Of a DNA stretch of 64,000 nt, positions 36,439-44,331 are shown in pieces. The position numbers and the translations under genes were made by a program. Below the pieces are notes generated by a model. It searched no databases. It had not been told where the DNA came from and was given only the letters and a program-made list of their open reading frames with translations. Source of the stretch: Cochleicola gelatinilyticus. Lineage in GTDB: Bacteria > Bacteroidota > Bacteroidia > Flavobacteriales > Flavobacteriaceae. The stretch is taken from NCBI RefSeq assembly GCF_001637325.1, contig NZ_LRXL01000026.1, positions 310,001-374,000 of the forward strand, given 5' to 3'. Within the stretch, counting starts at the first letter, position 1. The number at the start of each line of letters is the position of its first letter.

Positions 36439-37773
36439 ATGAGCATTTATATTTGGCAATGGGGTCTAATCACAGTATCAAGTTTGGTATTGTTTTTTCT
36501 TTCTCCATTGGCAAAAACCACAGATCAGTTCTTTAAAGCGACACATCTTAAAAAAAGTCCGAATGTTTTTATGCTTACAGGAAGTCTTATTATTTCCTGG
36601 ATTTTCGCAAAAAGCATTACCAACGCAGCAAACCTAGGTCTTGATTTTGGTATAGTGGGTGGCGTTGCCTATGCGGGATATTATCTCTCTTTTGCTGTAG
36701 CGGGAGTTCTTATTTATAACATGCGAACCAAAGGTGGTTTTAAAAGTATTCATGAATTTCTTACCTCTCGTTTTGGAAGAGGTGCTATGGCATTGTTCTC
36801 TATCTTAATTGCCATTCGATTGTTTAATGAAGTATGGAGCAATACAATGGTTATTGGAACCTACTTTGGAGATCAAGGAAGTACGCCCTATTATATAGCA
36901 ATCCTACTATTTACAGGCCTCACCCTCGCTTACGCAGTAAAAGGAGGGCTAAGCAGTTCTATTTTTACAGATGTCATTCAAATGGGATTGTTTGCTGTAT
37001 TACTATCGGTCATACTTTTCGTTATATTTTCTTCGGAAAAATTTACAGTTACAGAAGCAGCTACCTCTGGAGTTTGGAGTTTCGAGCTCGGTTTAAATTT
37101 ATTATTTGCTGCTATTATACAATCTTTTAGCTATCCCTTTCACGATCCTGTACTTACCGATAGAGCTTTTCTAAGTTCTCCGAAAGTGACAAGAACAAGT
37201 TTTCTTTGGGCTAGTGTACTAGGTGCAATTTGCATTGTATTATTTAGTTTAGTGGGTGTATATGCGCAATCGCAGGGAATGAAAGGACAAGCTGCCGTTG
37301 AAGTAGGAAAAGCTTTTGGAGTGGTTATTCTTTTGGTTATTAATTTTATCATGATTACCTCAGCTGCTTCCACCTTAGATTCGACGTTCTCGTCATTTTC
37401 AAAACTAACTGCCGTCGACCTTAAAATGGGAATCGATCTTACTTTTGGACGAGCCGCCATGGTAGCTATTGCTATGTTAGGGACCATTCCCGTTTTTTTG
37501 AATGCCGAAATTTTATCTGCTACTACCATTTCAGGAACGATGGTTATAGGGTTAACTCCTGTGTTTTTATTCTGGAACATAAAAGCACCAAAACTTAGCT
37601 TTTATGCGAGTGTAATCTGTGGATTGGTTTTCGGATTTTTACTCGTGCTTGATCTCTTTCCGAAGCAATTAATTTTTACAAGTGGAAAATATGCAGACTT
37701 ACTATGGATCAATGCTTGGGGAATTACAACATGCATCATTTTATATTTTATACCGGTATGGATAAAACGATAA
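36439..37773 (+). CDS. Sodium:solute symporter (SSF family)
   Basis: This inner-membrane transporter of 444 residues has about 12-13 helices. The SSF core is recognisable in FAKSITNAANLGLDFGIVGG (residues 55-74), AYAVKGGLSSSIFTDVIQMG (about 156-175) and SAASTLDSTFSSFSKLT (about 311-327), which includes the serines that bind sodium. It lies 30 bases after SusD and overlaps the next gene by 16 bases, so it may complete an outer-to-inner-membrane uptake route with SusCD. The substrate is unknown. Confidence 0.9.
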   Translation: MSIYIWQWGLITVSSLVLFFLSPLAKTTDQFFKATHLKKSPNVFMLTGSLIISWIFAKSITNAANLGLDFGIVGGVAYAGYYLSFAVAGVLIYNMRTKGGFKSIHEFLTSRFGRGAMALFSILIAIRLFNEVWSNTMVIGTYFGDQGSTPYYIAILLFTGLTLAYAVKGGLSSSIFTDVIQMGLFAVLLSVILFVIFSSEKFTVTEAATSGVWSFELGLNLLFAAIIQSFSYPFHDPVLTDRAFLSSPKVTRTSFLWASVLGAICIVLFSLVGVYAQSQGMKGQAAVEVGKAFGVVILLVINFIMITSAASTLDSTFSSFSKLTAVDLKMGIDLTFGRAAMVAIAMLGTIPVFLNAEILSATTISGTMVIGLTPVFLFWNIKAPKLSFYASVICGLVFGFLLVLDLFPKQLIFTSGKYADLLWINAWGITTCIILYFIPVWIKR

Positions 37774-38585
37774 AAAATATTGGAACCTTAAAGGGAAAAG
37801 TGCTACTGTTCGGTGGGGTATATAGTAATTTGCAAGCACTCGAACAATTAAAACACATGGCAGAACAACATGGGATTCCTCCCGAGAATTGTATTTGCAC
37901 TGGAGATATTGTAGGCTATTGTGCGCAGCCTGAAGAAACTGTACAATTGTTTAAATTATGGGGAGCACAAAGTATTGCTGGAAATGTAGAGCTTCAGTTA
38001 CAAGAGGGAGCCGAAGATTGTGGGTGTGATTTTAAAAAAGGGTCGCGTTGTGATACTTTTTCGCAACAATGGTATCCGTTTGCTCAAAGCAAATTATCGC
38101 AAGATTCGCTTAATTTCATGAAAACATTACCAGATCATATTCAATTTAGGTATGCAGGGAAGAAAGCAACTGTAGTTCATGGATCTTCAGAAAACATATC
38201 TGAATTTATCTTTAAGTCGACACCTTGGGAAGTAAAAGCGCCCAATTTTATAGCTATGAAAAGTGACGTAATTATAGCGGGGCACTGTGGTTTGCCTTTT
38301 CACGATCAACATGAAGATCTACTCTGGCTGAATCCTGGGGTTATTGGAATGCCCGCTAACGATGGTACACCCCAAGTCTGGTGTGCCATAATGGAGGAAA
38401 CTAAAAACGGATTGATCTTTGAGCATATATCGTTCGATTATCACTATCAGTTAACCAGCAAATTAATGCAAAACGGATTGTTACCCGAAGAATATGCCCG
38501 TACGATTATAACGGGAATTTGGGACAACACAGAGATTTTGCCTCCGGTAGAAAGTGGTCTGCAAGGCTTCGGAATTACCGTATAA
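37758..38585 (+). CDS. Atypical metallophosphoesterase-fold protein
   Basis: The fold is that of Calcineurin_2/YfcE-type phosphoesterases, but several ligands differ. The usual DxHGN motif reads FGGVYSNLQ. CTGDIVGYCAQPEE is standard. GNHE is GNVE, and the C-terminal GHTH is GHCGLPF, while VHGSS is kept. The protein may use fewer metals or have changed chemistry. The start at 37758 is inside the symporter gene (16-base overlap) and avoids a longer implausible N-terminus. In this cluster it could dephosphorylate a sugar-phosphate intermediate, which is inference. About 275 residues. Confidence 0.82.
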   Translation: MDKTIKNIGTLKGKVLLFGGVYSNLQALEQLKHMAEQHGIPPENCICTGDIVGYCAQPEETVQLFKLWGAQSIAGNVELQLQEGAEDCGCDFKKGSRCDTFSQQWYPFAQSKLSQDSLNFMKTLPDHIQFRYAGKKATVVHGSSENISEFIFKSTPWEVKAPNFIAMKSDVIIAGHCGLPFHDQHEDLLWLNPGVIGMPANDGTPQVWCAIMEETKNGLIFEHISFDYHYQLTSKLMQNGLLPEEYARTIITGIWDNTEILPPVESGLQGFGITV

Positions 38586-38594
38586 CAGATATAA

Positions 38595-39101
38595 ATGCGA
38601 AAATTACTTATCATACTATTCATTTTTGTTTCGACAGCCACAATGGCTCAAAAATCGATAGATACATTATTAAAACAATACAATACGCGAAGTATTCCGT
38701 ATATTTCAGTCGAAGAATTACGTATGCTTCAAATGAACGAAGCAGTGGTTATTTTAGATTCCCGAGAAGAAGAAGAATTTAAAATAAGTCATATTGAGTC
38801 TTCAAGTTTTATTGGATATACTAATTTTTCTTCGGAAGAAGTTTCAGAAAAAATAACTAATAAACACGCTCCAATTATTGTGTATTGTTCCCTCGGAATT
38901 CGTTCCGAAAAAATAGGTGAGAAGTTACAAAAAGCCGGATTCACAAATGTTCATAATTTATATGGAGGTATCTTTGAATGGAAAAATAAAAACTATCCTG
39001 TAATAGATTCTACAGGAACTGAAACTCAAAAAATACATGCGTTTTCTAAAGCTTGGAGCAAATGGTTAACAGAAGGAGAAAAAGTGTACAATGAAGAATG
39101 A
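38595..39101 (+). CDS. Exported rhodanese-like sulfurtransferase
   Basis: This single rhodanese domain of 168 residues has a signal peptide (residues 1-19, ATMAQ), so it acts in the periplasm. The active-site loop is VYCSLGIRSEKIG, with Cys98 and a CX4R spacing. This is the sulfurtransferase type rather than the longer loop of arsenate-reductase/Cdc25 relatives. ILDSREEEEFKISHIESS is the CH2-type N-terminal motif. It lies nine bases after the phosphoesterase gene. A link to thio-arsenic compounds is possible but not shown by sequence. Confidence 0.88.
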   Translation: MRKLLIILFIFVSTATMAQKSIDTLLKQYNTRSIPYISVEELRMLQMNEAVVILDSREEEEFKISHIESSSFIGYTNFSSEEVSEKITNKHAPIIVYCSLGIRSEKIGEKLQKAGFTNVHNLYGGIFEWKNKNYPVIDSTGTETQKIHAFSKAWSKWLTEGEKVYNEE

Positions 39102-39141
39102 GTTATTTTAAAGAAAATTATAAAAGCAAAAAACATATAGA

Positions 39142-39837
39142 ATGGCAATTCTAGGCACAAAAAATCATGATAATAAAGAAGATGCAAAAGATGTATTTCA
39201 TTTTCCTACGTCAAAAAATGCATTGATTATATTTACCAGAAATCCAGAATTAGGAAAATGTAAAACGAGGCTTGCAGCAACTGTAGGAGATGAAAGTGCC
39301 TTAAAAATTTACGAATTTCTAATTCAGCATACTGTTTCGATCACTAAACTAGCCAATGCAGACAAATTTGTTTTCTATTCTGAAAATGTGCAGAATAATG
39401 ATCAATGGGAAAATATGATTTACAGCAAAACAGAGCAGGTTGGAGAAGATCTTGGAGCACGAATGTATCATGCATTTGCCGATGTTTTTAGAAGAGGATA
39501 CGAAAATGCAATTGTTATTGGCAGCGATATGTACGATTTAAGCACTCAAGATTTAAACGAAGCGTTTTCTGCCTTAGAAAATAATGAGTTTGTAATTGGT
39601 CCTGCCGAAGACGGCGGGTATTATCTTTTAGGGATGAAACATCTAACCGCTTCGGTTTTTAGAAACAAAACTTGGGGAACCAATACTGTCCTTGAAGAAA
39701 CACTTAAAGACCTTAAAGACCATTCTGTATGCAAATTGTCCATCCGTAATGACGTAGATTATTACGAAGACATAAAAGATATTGATGTATTTAAACAATT
39801 TTTAAGTGTACCAACCAACCCTAAAAAAGATTCATGA
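39142..39837 (+). CDS. TIGR04282-type arsenosugar biosynthesis glycosyltransferase
   Basis: This 231-residue DUF2064 protein is the canonical member of the pair in this cluster. It has the nucleotide-binding motif TRNPELGKCKTRLAATVG (about residues 31-48), IVIGSDMYDL near residue 130 with the metal-binding aspartate, and GPAEDGGYYLLGM. It probably transfers or activates the sugar unit that becomes part of the arsenosugar. It overlaps the purine nucleoside phosphorylase gene by four bases (ATGA), showing close coupling with nucleoside cleavage. Confidence 0.9.
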   Translation: MAILGTKNHDNKEDAKDVFHFPTSKNALIIFTRNPELGKCKTRLAATVGDESALKIYEFLIQHTVSITKLANADKFVFYSENVQNNDQWENMIYSKTEQVGEDLGARMYHAFADVFRRGYENAIVIGSDMYDLSTQDLNEAFSALENNEFVIGPAEDGGYYLLGMKHLTASVFRNKTWGTNTVLEETLKDLKDHSVCKLSIRNDVDYYEDIKDIDVFKQFLSVPTNPKKDS

Positions 39838-40646
39838 AAAAATTTATTAAACAATCGGTAGAATTTTTAAAAGAACGTGGTTTTGAAGCTCCTGAAATAG
39901 GAATTATTCTTGGCACCGGATTAGGACAAATTATAGAAAATGTAGAAGTAATCGCCGAAGTTAGTTACAACCATATCCCTAACTTTCCAACAGCGACCGT
40001 AGAATTTCACAAAGGAAAACTTATCTACGGAATCTTAGGTGGAAAAAAAGTGATTCTTATGCAGGGTCGTTTTCACTTGTATGAAGGGTACACCTTGTTA
40101 GATGTTACGTTTCCAGTTAGAGTAATGTATCAATTAGGTATTAAAAAATTATTGGTAAGTAACGCATCTGGCGCGATTAATCTCAACTATAAAAAAGGAG
40201 AAATCATGCTTATCGATGATCATATTAATTTACAGGGAGGATCGCCATTGGCTTTCCGAGGAGTAGAGAAAATGGGAGAACGTTTTGTAGATATGAGTGC
40301 TCCATACGATTCTAAAATGAATGAAACAATAGAGTCGATAGCTAAAAAAAATAATATTACGCTTCACAAAGGTGTCTATGCAAGCGTTGTAGGACCGCAG
40401 CTGGAAACTCGCGCAGAATACCGCTATTTAAAAATTATTGGAGCTGATGCAGTTGGAATGAGCACCGTACCAGAAATCATTGTGGCAAATCATTTAGGAC
40501 TGCCCGTTTCTGCAGTTTCTGTTTTAACAGACGAGTGTGATCCCGATAATTTAAAACCAGTAGACATTCCCGACATTATTGCAGCAGCGGGAAAAGCAGA
40601 ACCAAATATGATTACGCTATTCACAGAATTAATAAAATCACTTTAA
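39834..40646 (+). CDS. Purine-nucleoside phosphorylase
   Basis: This is a trimeric-type PNP of 270 residues that cleaves purine nucleosides with phosphate to base and ribose-1-phosphate. Key motifs are GIILGTGLGQI (residues 22-32), FHKGKLIYG near 60, VGPQLETRAEYRYLK (about 185-199, substrate binding) and AVGMSTVPEIIVANH (about 205). Placed between the TIGR04282 glycosyltransferase and arsM, it probably removes adenine from the 5'-arsenic-substituted adenosine made by ArsS, although ordinary purine salvage is also possible. The start overlaps the upstream stop (ATGA). Confidence 0.93.
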   Translation: MKKFIKQSVEFLKERGFEAPEIGIILGTGLGQIIENVEVIAEVSYNHIPNFPTATVEFHKGKLIYGILGGKKVILMQGRFHLYEGYTLLDVTFPVRVMYQLGIKKLLVSNASGAINLNYKKGEIMLIDDHINLQGGSPLAFRGVEKMGERFVDMSAPYDSKMNETIESIAKKNNITLHKGVYASVVGPQLETRAEYRYLKIIGADAVGMSTVPEIIVANHLGLPVSAVSVLTDECDPDNLKPVDIPDIIAAAGKAEPNMITLFTELIKSL

Positions 40647-40652
40647 AACTTT

Positions 40653-41621
40653 ATGAGTTACCTAGACACTACACACGACGTATACAAAGAAGCCGCGCTT
40701 ACCCCAGATGTAGGGTTGTGCTGTACAACAAACCCTATTTGGGAACTCCCTGGATTAAAAATCCCAAAGATCATGCAGGAAATGAATTACGGTTGCGGAA
40801 GTACCGTACATGCCCGTGATCTTTCTAACAATCCTAAAATGCTATATGTAGGTGTTGGTGGTGGAATGGAATTACTTCAGTTTTCCTACTTTAATCGTCA
40901 AAAAAATGGTGTTGTAGGTATCGATGTAGTAGACGAAATGCTAGAAGCTTCCCGTAAAAATTTTAAAGTTGCGGAAAAAGAAAATGACTGGTTTAAAAGT
41001 GAATTTGTCGACCTTAAAAAAGGTGACGCTTTAAATCTTCCAGTAGACGATAACTCTATAGATGTAGCTGCACAGAACTGCCTCTTCAACATTTTTAAGG
41101 CAGAAGATCTAAAAAAAGCGATCGAAGAAATGTATCGGGTTTTAAAACCTCATGGTAAATTGGTCATGAGCGATCCTACCTGTGAACAACAAATGAACGA
41201 AACCCTTAGAAGCGATGAGCGCCTGCGAGCCCTTTGTTTAAGTGGCAGCCTTCCAATTTCAGAATATGTAAAAGCATTAACAGATGTAGGCTTTGGAACT
41301 ATCGAAATACGTGCTCGTAAACCATACCGAATTTTAGACCCAAAAAACTATCCTACCGACGAACTCATCTACATCGAATCTATAGAAGTAGCTGCCATTA
41401 AAGATCCGATGCCAGAAGATGGTCCTTGTATTTTTACTGGGAAAGCTGCTATTTATTATGGAGATCAAGATTATTTCGATGATGATAAAGGTCATATTTT
41501 ACTTAAAAATCAACCGCTTGCTATATGCGATAAAACAGCAAGCGCCTTAAAAAATCTTGGCAGAGAAGATATTTATTTTAGTGAGTCTACCTTTCATTAC
41601 GATGGTGGTGGATGTTGCTAG
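40653..41621 (+). CDS. arsM: Arsenite S-adenosylmethionine methyltransferase ArsM (arsenosugar type)
   Basis: ArsM methylates arsenite stepwise using SAM, giving the dimethylated substrate of ArsS. The 322-residue protein has a Rossmann SAM site (VGVGGGMELLQF and GIDVVDEML, about residues 69-97). Candidate arsenic-binding cysteines are Cys23, Cys24, Cys48, one in QNCLFNIF (about 148) and one in DPTCEQQ (about 174). It ends in a Gly-Gly-Gly-Cys-Cys tail, a feature of the arsenosugar-linked subfamily. It is seven bases after the PNP gene and just before a strong terminator. Confidence 0.93.
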   Translation: MSYLDTTHDVYKEAALTPDVGLCCTTNPIWELPGLKIPKIMQEMNYGCGSTVHARDLSNNPKMLYVGVGGGMELLQFSYFNRQKNGVVGIDVVDEMLEASRKNFKVAEKENDWFKSEFVDLKKGDALNLPVDDNSIDVAAQNCLFNIFKAEDLKKAIEEMYRVLKPHGKLVMSDPTCEQQMNETLRSDERLRALCLSGSLPISEYVKALTDVGFGTIEIRARKPYRILDPKNYPTDELIYIESIEVAAIKDPMPEDGPCIFTGKAAIYYGDQDYFDDDKGHILLKNQPLAICDKTASALKNLGREDIYFSESTFHYDGGGCC

Positions 41622-41646
41622 TCTTTTAAGAAACCTGTAATTTCAC

Positions 41647-41680
41647 AACCTGCTTTCCGACTACGAAAGCAGGTTTTTTT
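41647..41680 (+). terminator. Terminator after arsM, abutting the next start codon
   Basis: A perfect 11-base stem, AACCTGCTTTC (41647-41657) and GAAAGCAGGTT (41665-41675), has a seven-base loop and a seven-T tail (41674-41680). The ATG of the fatty-acid-hydroxylase-family gene starts at the very next base, 41681. Confidence 0.88.
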
Positions 41681-42565
41681 ATGGAAAAATATAGCAACAT
41701 ATTCAAAGATTCGTATTCAGGATATTTCAACTATCTGCTCAAAGAAATTACTAGTTTTCATTGGGAGAATTATTTCTACGGATTGATCATTGTTTCTTTG
41801 GTGGTCTGGGGCTTAGAACTGGCTTTTCCTTGGCGAAAGAATCAGAAAATATTTCGTAAAGATTTTTGGCTCGATACATTCTATATGTTCTTTAATTTTT
41901 TTCTTCTGAATCTTATTGTACTTATTTTTCTTTCCAACACGGCTGAAGCTTTATTAAATGACATTTTAGGTCTCGCAGGAATCGAGTTATCCAATTTTCA
42001 ACTACTTGAGCTAAATGCCTTGCCTTTTGGCCTCGGACTTTTAATTTTTTTCCTCATATCAGATTTTGTACAGTGGAATACACACCGACTTTTACATAGG
42101 GTTCCGTTTCTTTGGAATTTTCATAAACTACATCATTCTGTAAAAGAGATGGGATTTGCTGCACATTTACGATACCATTGGATGGAACCTATTGTGTACA
42201 AATCCATTTTATATATTCCCTTAGCCATTATTGGAGGCTTCGAAATAGAGGCGGTAGCTATTGTTCATTTCTTCGCTCTTACAGTAGGACATTTAAATCA
42301 CGCAAACCTTGGATGGGATTATGGAGTTTTAAAATACATTTTTAATAATCCGAAAATGCATATCTGGCATCACGCTAAAGTTTTGCCAAAACACACTAAA
42401 TACGGTGTTAATTACGGTCTCACTTTAAGTGTTTGGGATTATCTTTTCAAAACCAACCATATTCCCCACGATGGGCGTGATATAGAGTTGGGATTCGAAG
42501 GAGACGATGCTTTTCCGAAAGGATTTGTGCAACAGGGAGTATATCCTGTTAAAACCAAAAAGTAA
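41681..42565 (+). CDS. Sterol desaturase / fatty acid hydroxylase family membrane protein
   Basis: This is a di-iron membrane oxygenase of 294 residues with about four helices. The eight-histidine pattern is visible: HRLLH (about residues 138-142), HKLHH (about 150-154), HLNH (near 205) and HIWHH (about 227-231). Members hydroxylate or desaturate lipids. Since arsenic can occur in lipids (arsenosugar phospholipids), a lipid-tailoring role with this cluster is thinkable, but the substrate is unknown. The start codon touches the T-run of the arsM terminator, so its mRNA must begin upstream and contain the hairpin, or come from readthrough. Confidence 0.88.
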   Translation: MEKYSNIFKDSYSGYFNYLLKEITSFHWENYFYGLIIVSLVVWGLELAFPWRKNQKIFRKDFWLDTFYMFFNFFLLNLIVLIFLSNTAEALLNDILGLAGIELSNFQLLELNALPFGLGLLIFFLISDFVQWNTHRLLHRVPFLWNFHKLHHSVKEMGFAAHLRYHWMEPIVYKSILYIPLAIIGGFEIEAVAIVHFFALTVGHLNHANLGWDYGVLKYIFNNPKMHIWHHAKVLPKHTKYGVNYGLTLSVWDYLFKTNHIPHDGRDIELGFEGDDAFPKGFVQQGVYPVKTKK

Positions 42566-42603
42566 GTTTCTGCGTATTTTTTAAACCATCTAACATTATT
42601 TTT

Positions 42604-43407
42604 ATGAAATTTCTATTACAATTTTCTGTACTCGCAACGTTCTTTATATCATTACAAAGTTGCAATTTAACAAGTGCAGCAGGAATTACCAGCAACGGAC
42701 AACCTACCAAACAAGTAGAAGGGGAATTAACTTCCACAACAGCAAATTCTGAAGTAAATGTAGACCACTCCGCATGGGACAAATTGCTTAAAAAGCACGT
42801 GGATAAAAACGGACTAGTTGATTACAAAGGATTTCAAAAAGACCGTGCCGAACTAAACGCATACATGACTAATTTATCGTCGTATGACCCCACCAATGAC
42901 TGGAGTGTACAGGAGTTATTAGCATATTATATAAATCTTTATAATGTATATACCGTAGATTTAATTCTAGACAATTACCCAACAAAAAGTATTCAAGATA
43001 TTAAAGGTGCATTTACAAAAGGGTTTATTCCCGTTGGAAATAGAGAGCTTTCCCTAGGAGGTATTGAAAATGGAATTCTTCGGAAAATGGACGAACCACG
43101 AATACACTTTGCCATTAACTGTGCGTCTATCTCGTGTCCAAAATTATTAAATGAAGCGTATACGGCCGGAAAGATCAATGAGCAGTTAGAACGTGTAACT
43201 AACGAATTTATTAATAGTGATAAAAACGAGATTACTCCAAATTCTCCAAAACTTTCAAAAATTTTCGACTTTTACACCAAAGATTTTAAAGTAGCCGGTA
43301 AAGAAAATCTAGCTGGATATATTAATCAATATAGCGATATTGAGATCAATACCAGAGCACCCATCGTTTTTAAAGAATACGATTGGAACTTAAACGAACA
43401 AAAATAA
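42604..43407 (+). CDS. DUF547 lipoprotein of the arsenosugar cluster
   Basis: This 267-residue protein has a lipoprotein signal with box LQSC (Cys20). The DUF547 domain (about residues 80-215) shows LLAYYINLYNVYTVDLIL and FAINCASISCPKLLNEAY, whose cysteine pair is conserved in the family. The biochemical function of DUF547 is not known. It lies between the fatty-acid-hydroxylase homologue and the TIGR04283 glycosyltransferase, and a second DUF547 gene lies at 45996-46712. Confidence 0.88.
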   Translation: MKFLLQFSVLATFFISLQSCNLTSAAGITSNGQPTKQVEGELTSTTANSEVNVDHSAWDKLLKKHVDKNGLVDYKGFQKDRAELNAYMTNLSSYDPTNDWSVQELLAYYINLYNVYTVDLILDNYPTKSIQDIKGAFTKGFIPVGNRELSLGGIENGILRKMDEPRIHFAINCASISCPKLLNEAYTAGKINEQLERVTNEFINSDKNEITPNSPKLSKIFDFYTKDFKVAGKENLAGYINQYSDIEINTRAPIVFKEYDWNLNEQK

Positions 43408-43426
43408 AACCTGTAACACTCTTTTA

Positions 43427-43434
43427 TATTTTTG
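43427..43434 (+). promoter_or_regulatory. Candidate -7 element before the TIGR04283 glycosyltransferase
   Basis: TATTTTTG matches TAnnTTTG exactly and lies 15 bases before the ATG at 43450. A -33 TTTG is not evident, so this may be a weak internal promoter. Confidence 0.4.
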
Positions 43435-43449
43435 TATGTTTACGCCTGT

Positions 43450-44220
43450 ATGATTAGTATCATCATTCCCGTATTAAATGAAGCAGTAACGATCGAGTCG
43501 TTACTGCTTCATTTGTGTAAAAATGCTTCCGAAACACAAATCGCTGATATTTTGGTGATCGATGGTGGAAGTACCGATGATACGCGTACAATTGTGCAGC
43601 GTTTTTCAAGAAATTCCACATTTCCTATTCAACTTATTGCTTCAGAAAAGGGAAGAGCAAAACAAATGAACACAGGAGCACAGCATGCTACTGGAACTAT
43701 TCTTTACTTTCTTCACGCAGATTCCTTTCCTCCCAAAGGATATGATAGTTTGATTTCCGAAGCAGTGCAAAAAGGGAATCCAGCGGGATGTTTTAAAATG
43801 AAGTTCGACAGCGATCATTGGTGGCTTCGTTTGGCTAGTTGGCTCACTAAATTTAATTGGAGAGCCTGTCGAGGTGGCGATCAAAGTCAGTTTATTACCC
43901 GAGCACTTTTCGATGAAATTGGAGGTTTCGATGAAACATTTGTAATTTATGAGGATAATATTCTCATCAACGAACTTTACTCGCGAAATAAATTTATCGT
44001 TATACAAGAATGGATCACGTCCTCCGCTCGTTTGTACAGAGAAAAAGGAATTTGGAATTTACAGTATCATTTTTGGGCGATTTATGTCAAGAGATGGTTG
44101 GGGGCCGATGCAGAAGAACTTTACGCCTATTACGTTAAGCATATTAAATTGCATCGTAAGACTTCAGCTACTCTTTCAGAAAAGGGCGTGCAACCCAAAG
44201 AAGTTTTTTCAGATAAATAA
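43450..44220 (+). CDS. TIGR04283-type arsenosugar biosynthesis glycosyltransferase (GT2)
   Basis: This cytoplasmic GT-A family 2 glycosyltransferase has about 256 residues. The start at 43450 gives MISIIIPVLNEAVTIESLL; the upstream in-frame ATG would only add six residues. The conserved motifs are ILVIDGGSTDDT (about residues 37-48), LYFLHADSFPP (about 90) with the metal-binding Asp, and ACRGGDQSQFITRALFDEIG (about 141-160). It is of the subfamily found with ArsS and ArsM, and probably adds the aglycone or a further sugar to the arsenic-ribose unit. Confidence 0.9.
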   Translation: MISIIIPVLNEAVTIESLLLHLCKNASETQIADILVIDGGSTDDTRTIVQRFSRNSTFPIQLIASEKGRAKQMNTGAQHATGTILYFLHADSFPPKGYDSLISEAVQKGNPAGCFKMKFDSDHWWLRLASWLTKFNWRACRGGDQSQFITRALFDEIGGFDETFVIYEDNILINELYSRNKFIVIQEWITSSARLYREKGIWNLQYHFWAIYVKRWLGADAEELYAYYVKHIKLHRKTSATLSEKGVQPKEVFSDK

Positions 44221-44331
44221 ATTAGCATTCTCCTTTTTTTCTTCTGAAAATTAATTCCACAATTTTAATACTTTGTAAACATTAAAACTGAAGGATTCAT
44301 TGTATTTTCAGAATTCACAAAAACCAACCCT

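Noticed and set aside
37140-37580. 146-codon open frame on the reverse strand
   Set aside because: It lies wholly antisense inside the sodium:solute symporter gene, has no recognisable domain, and the sense protein is clearly real.
38595-39101. Arsenate reductase of the Cdc25/Acr2 type
   Set aside because: The active-site loop has CX4R spacing, shorter than the CX5R loop of those reductases, and the protein is exported.
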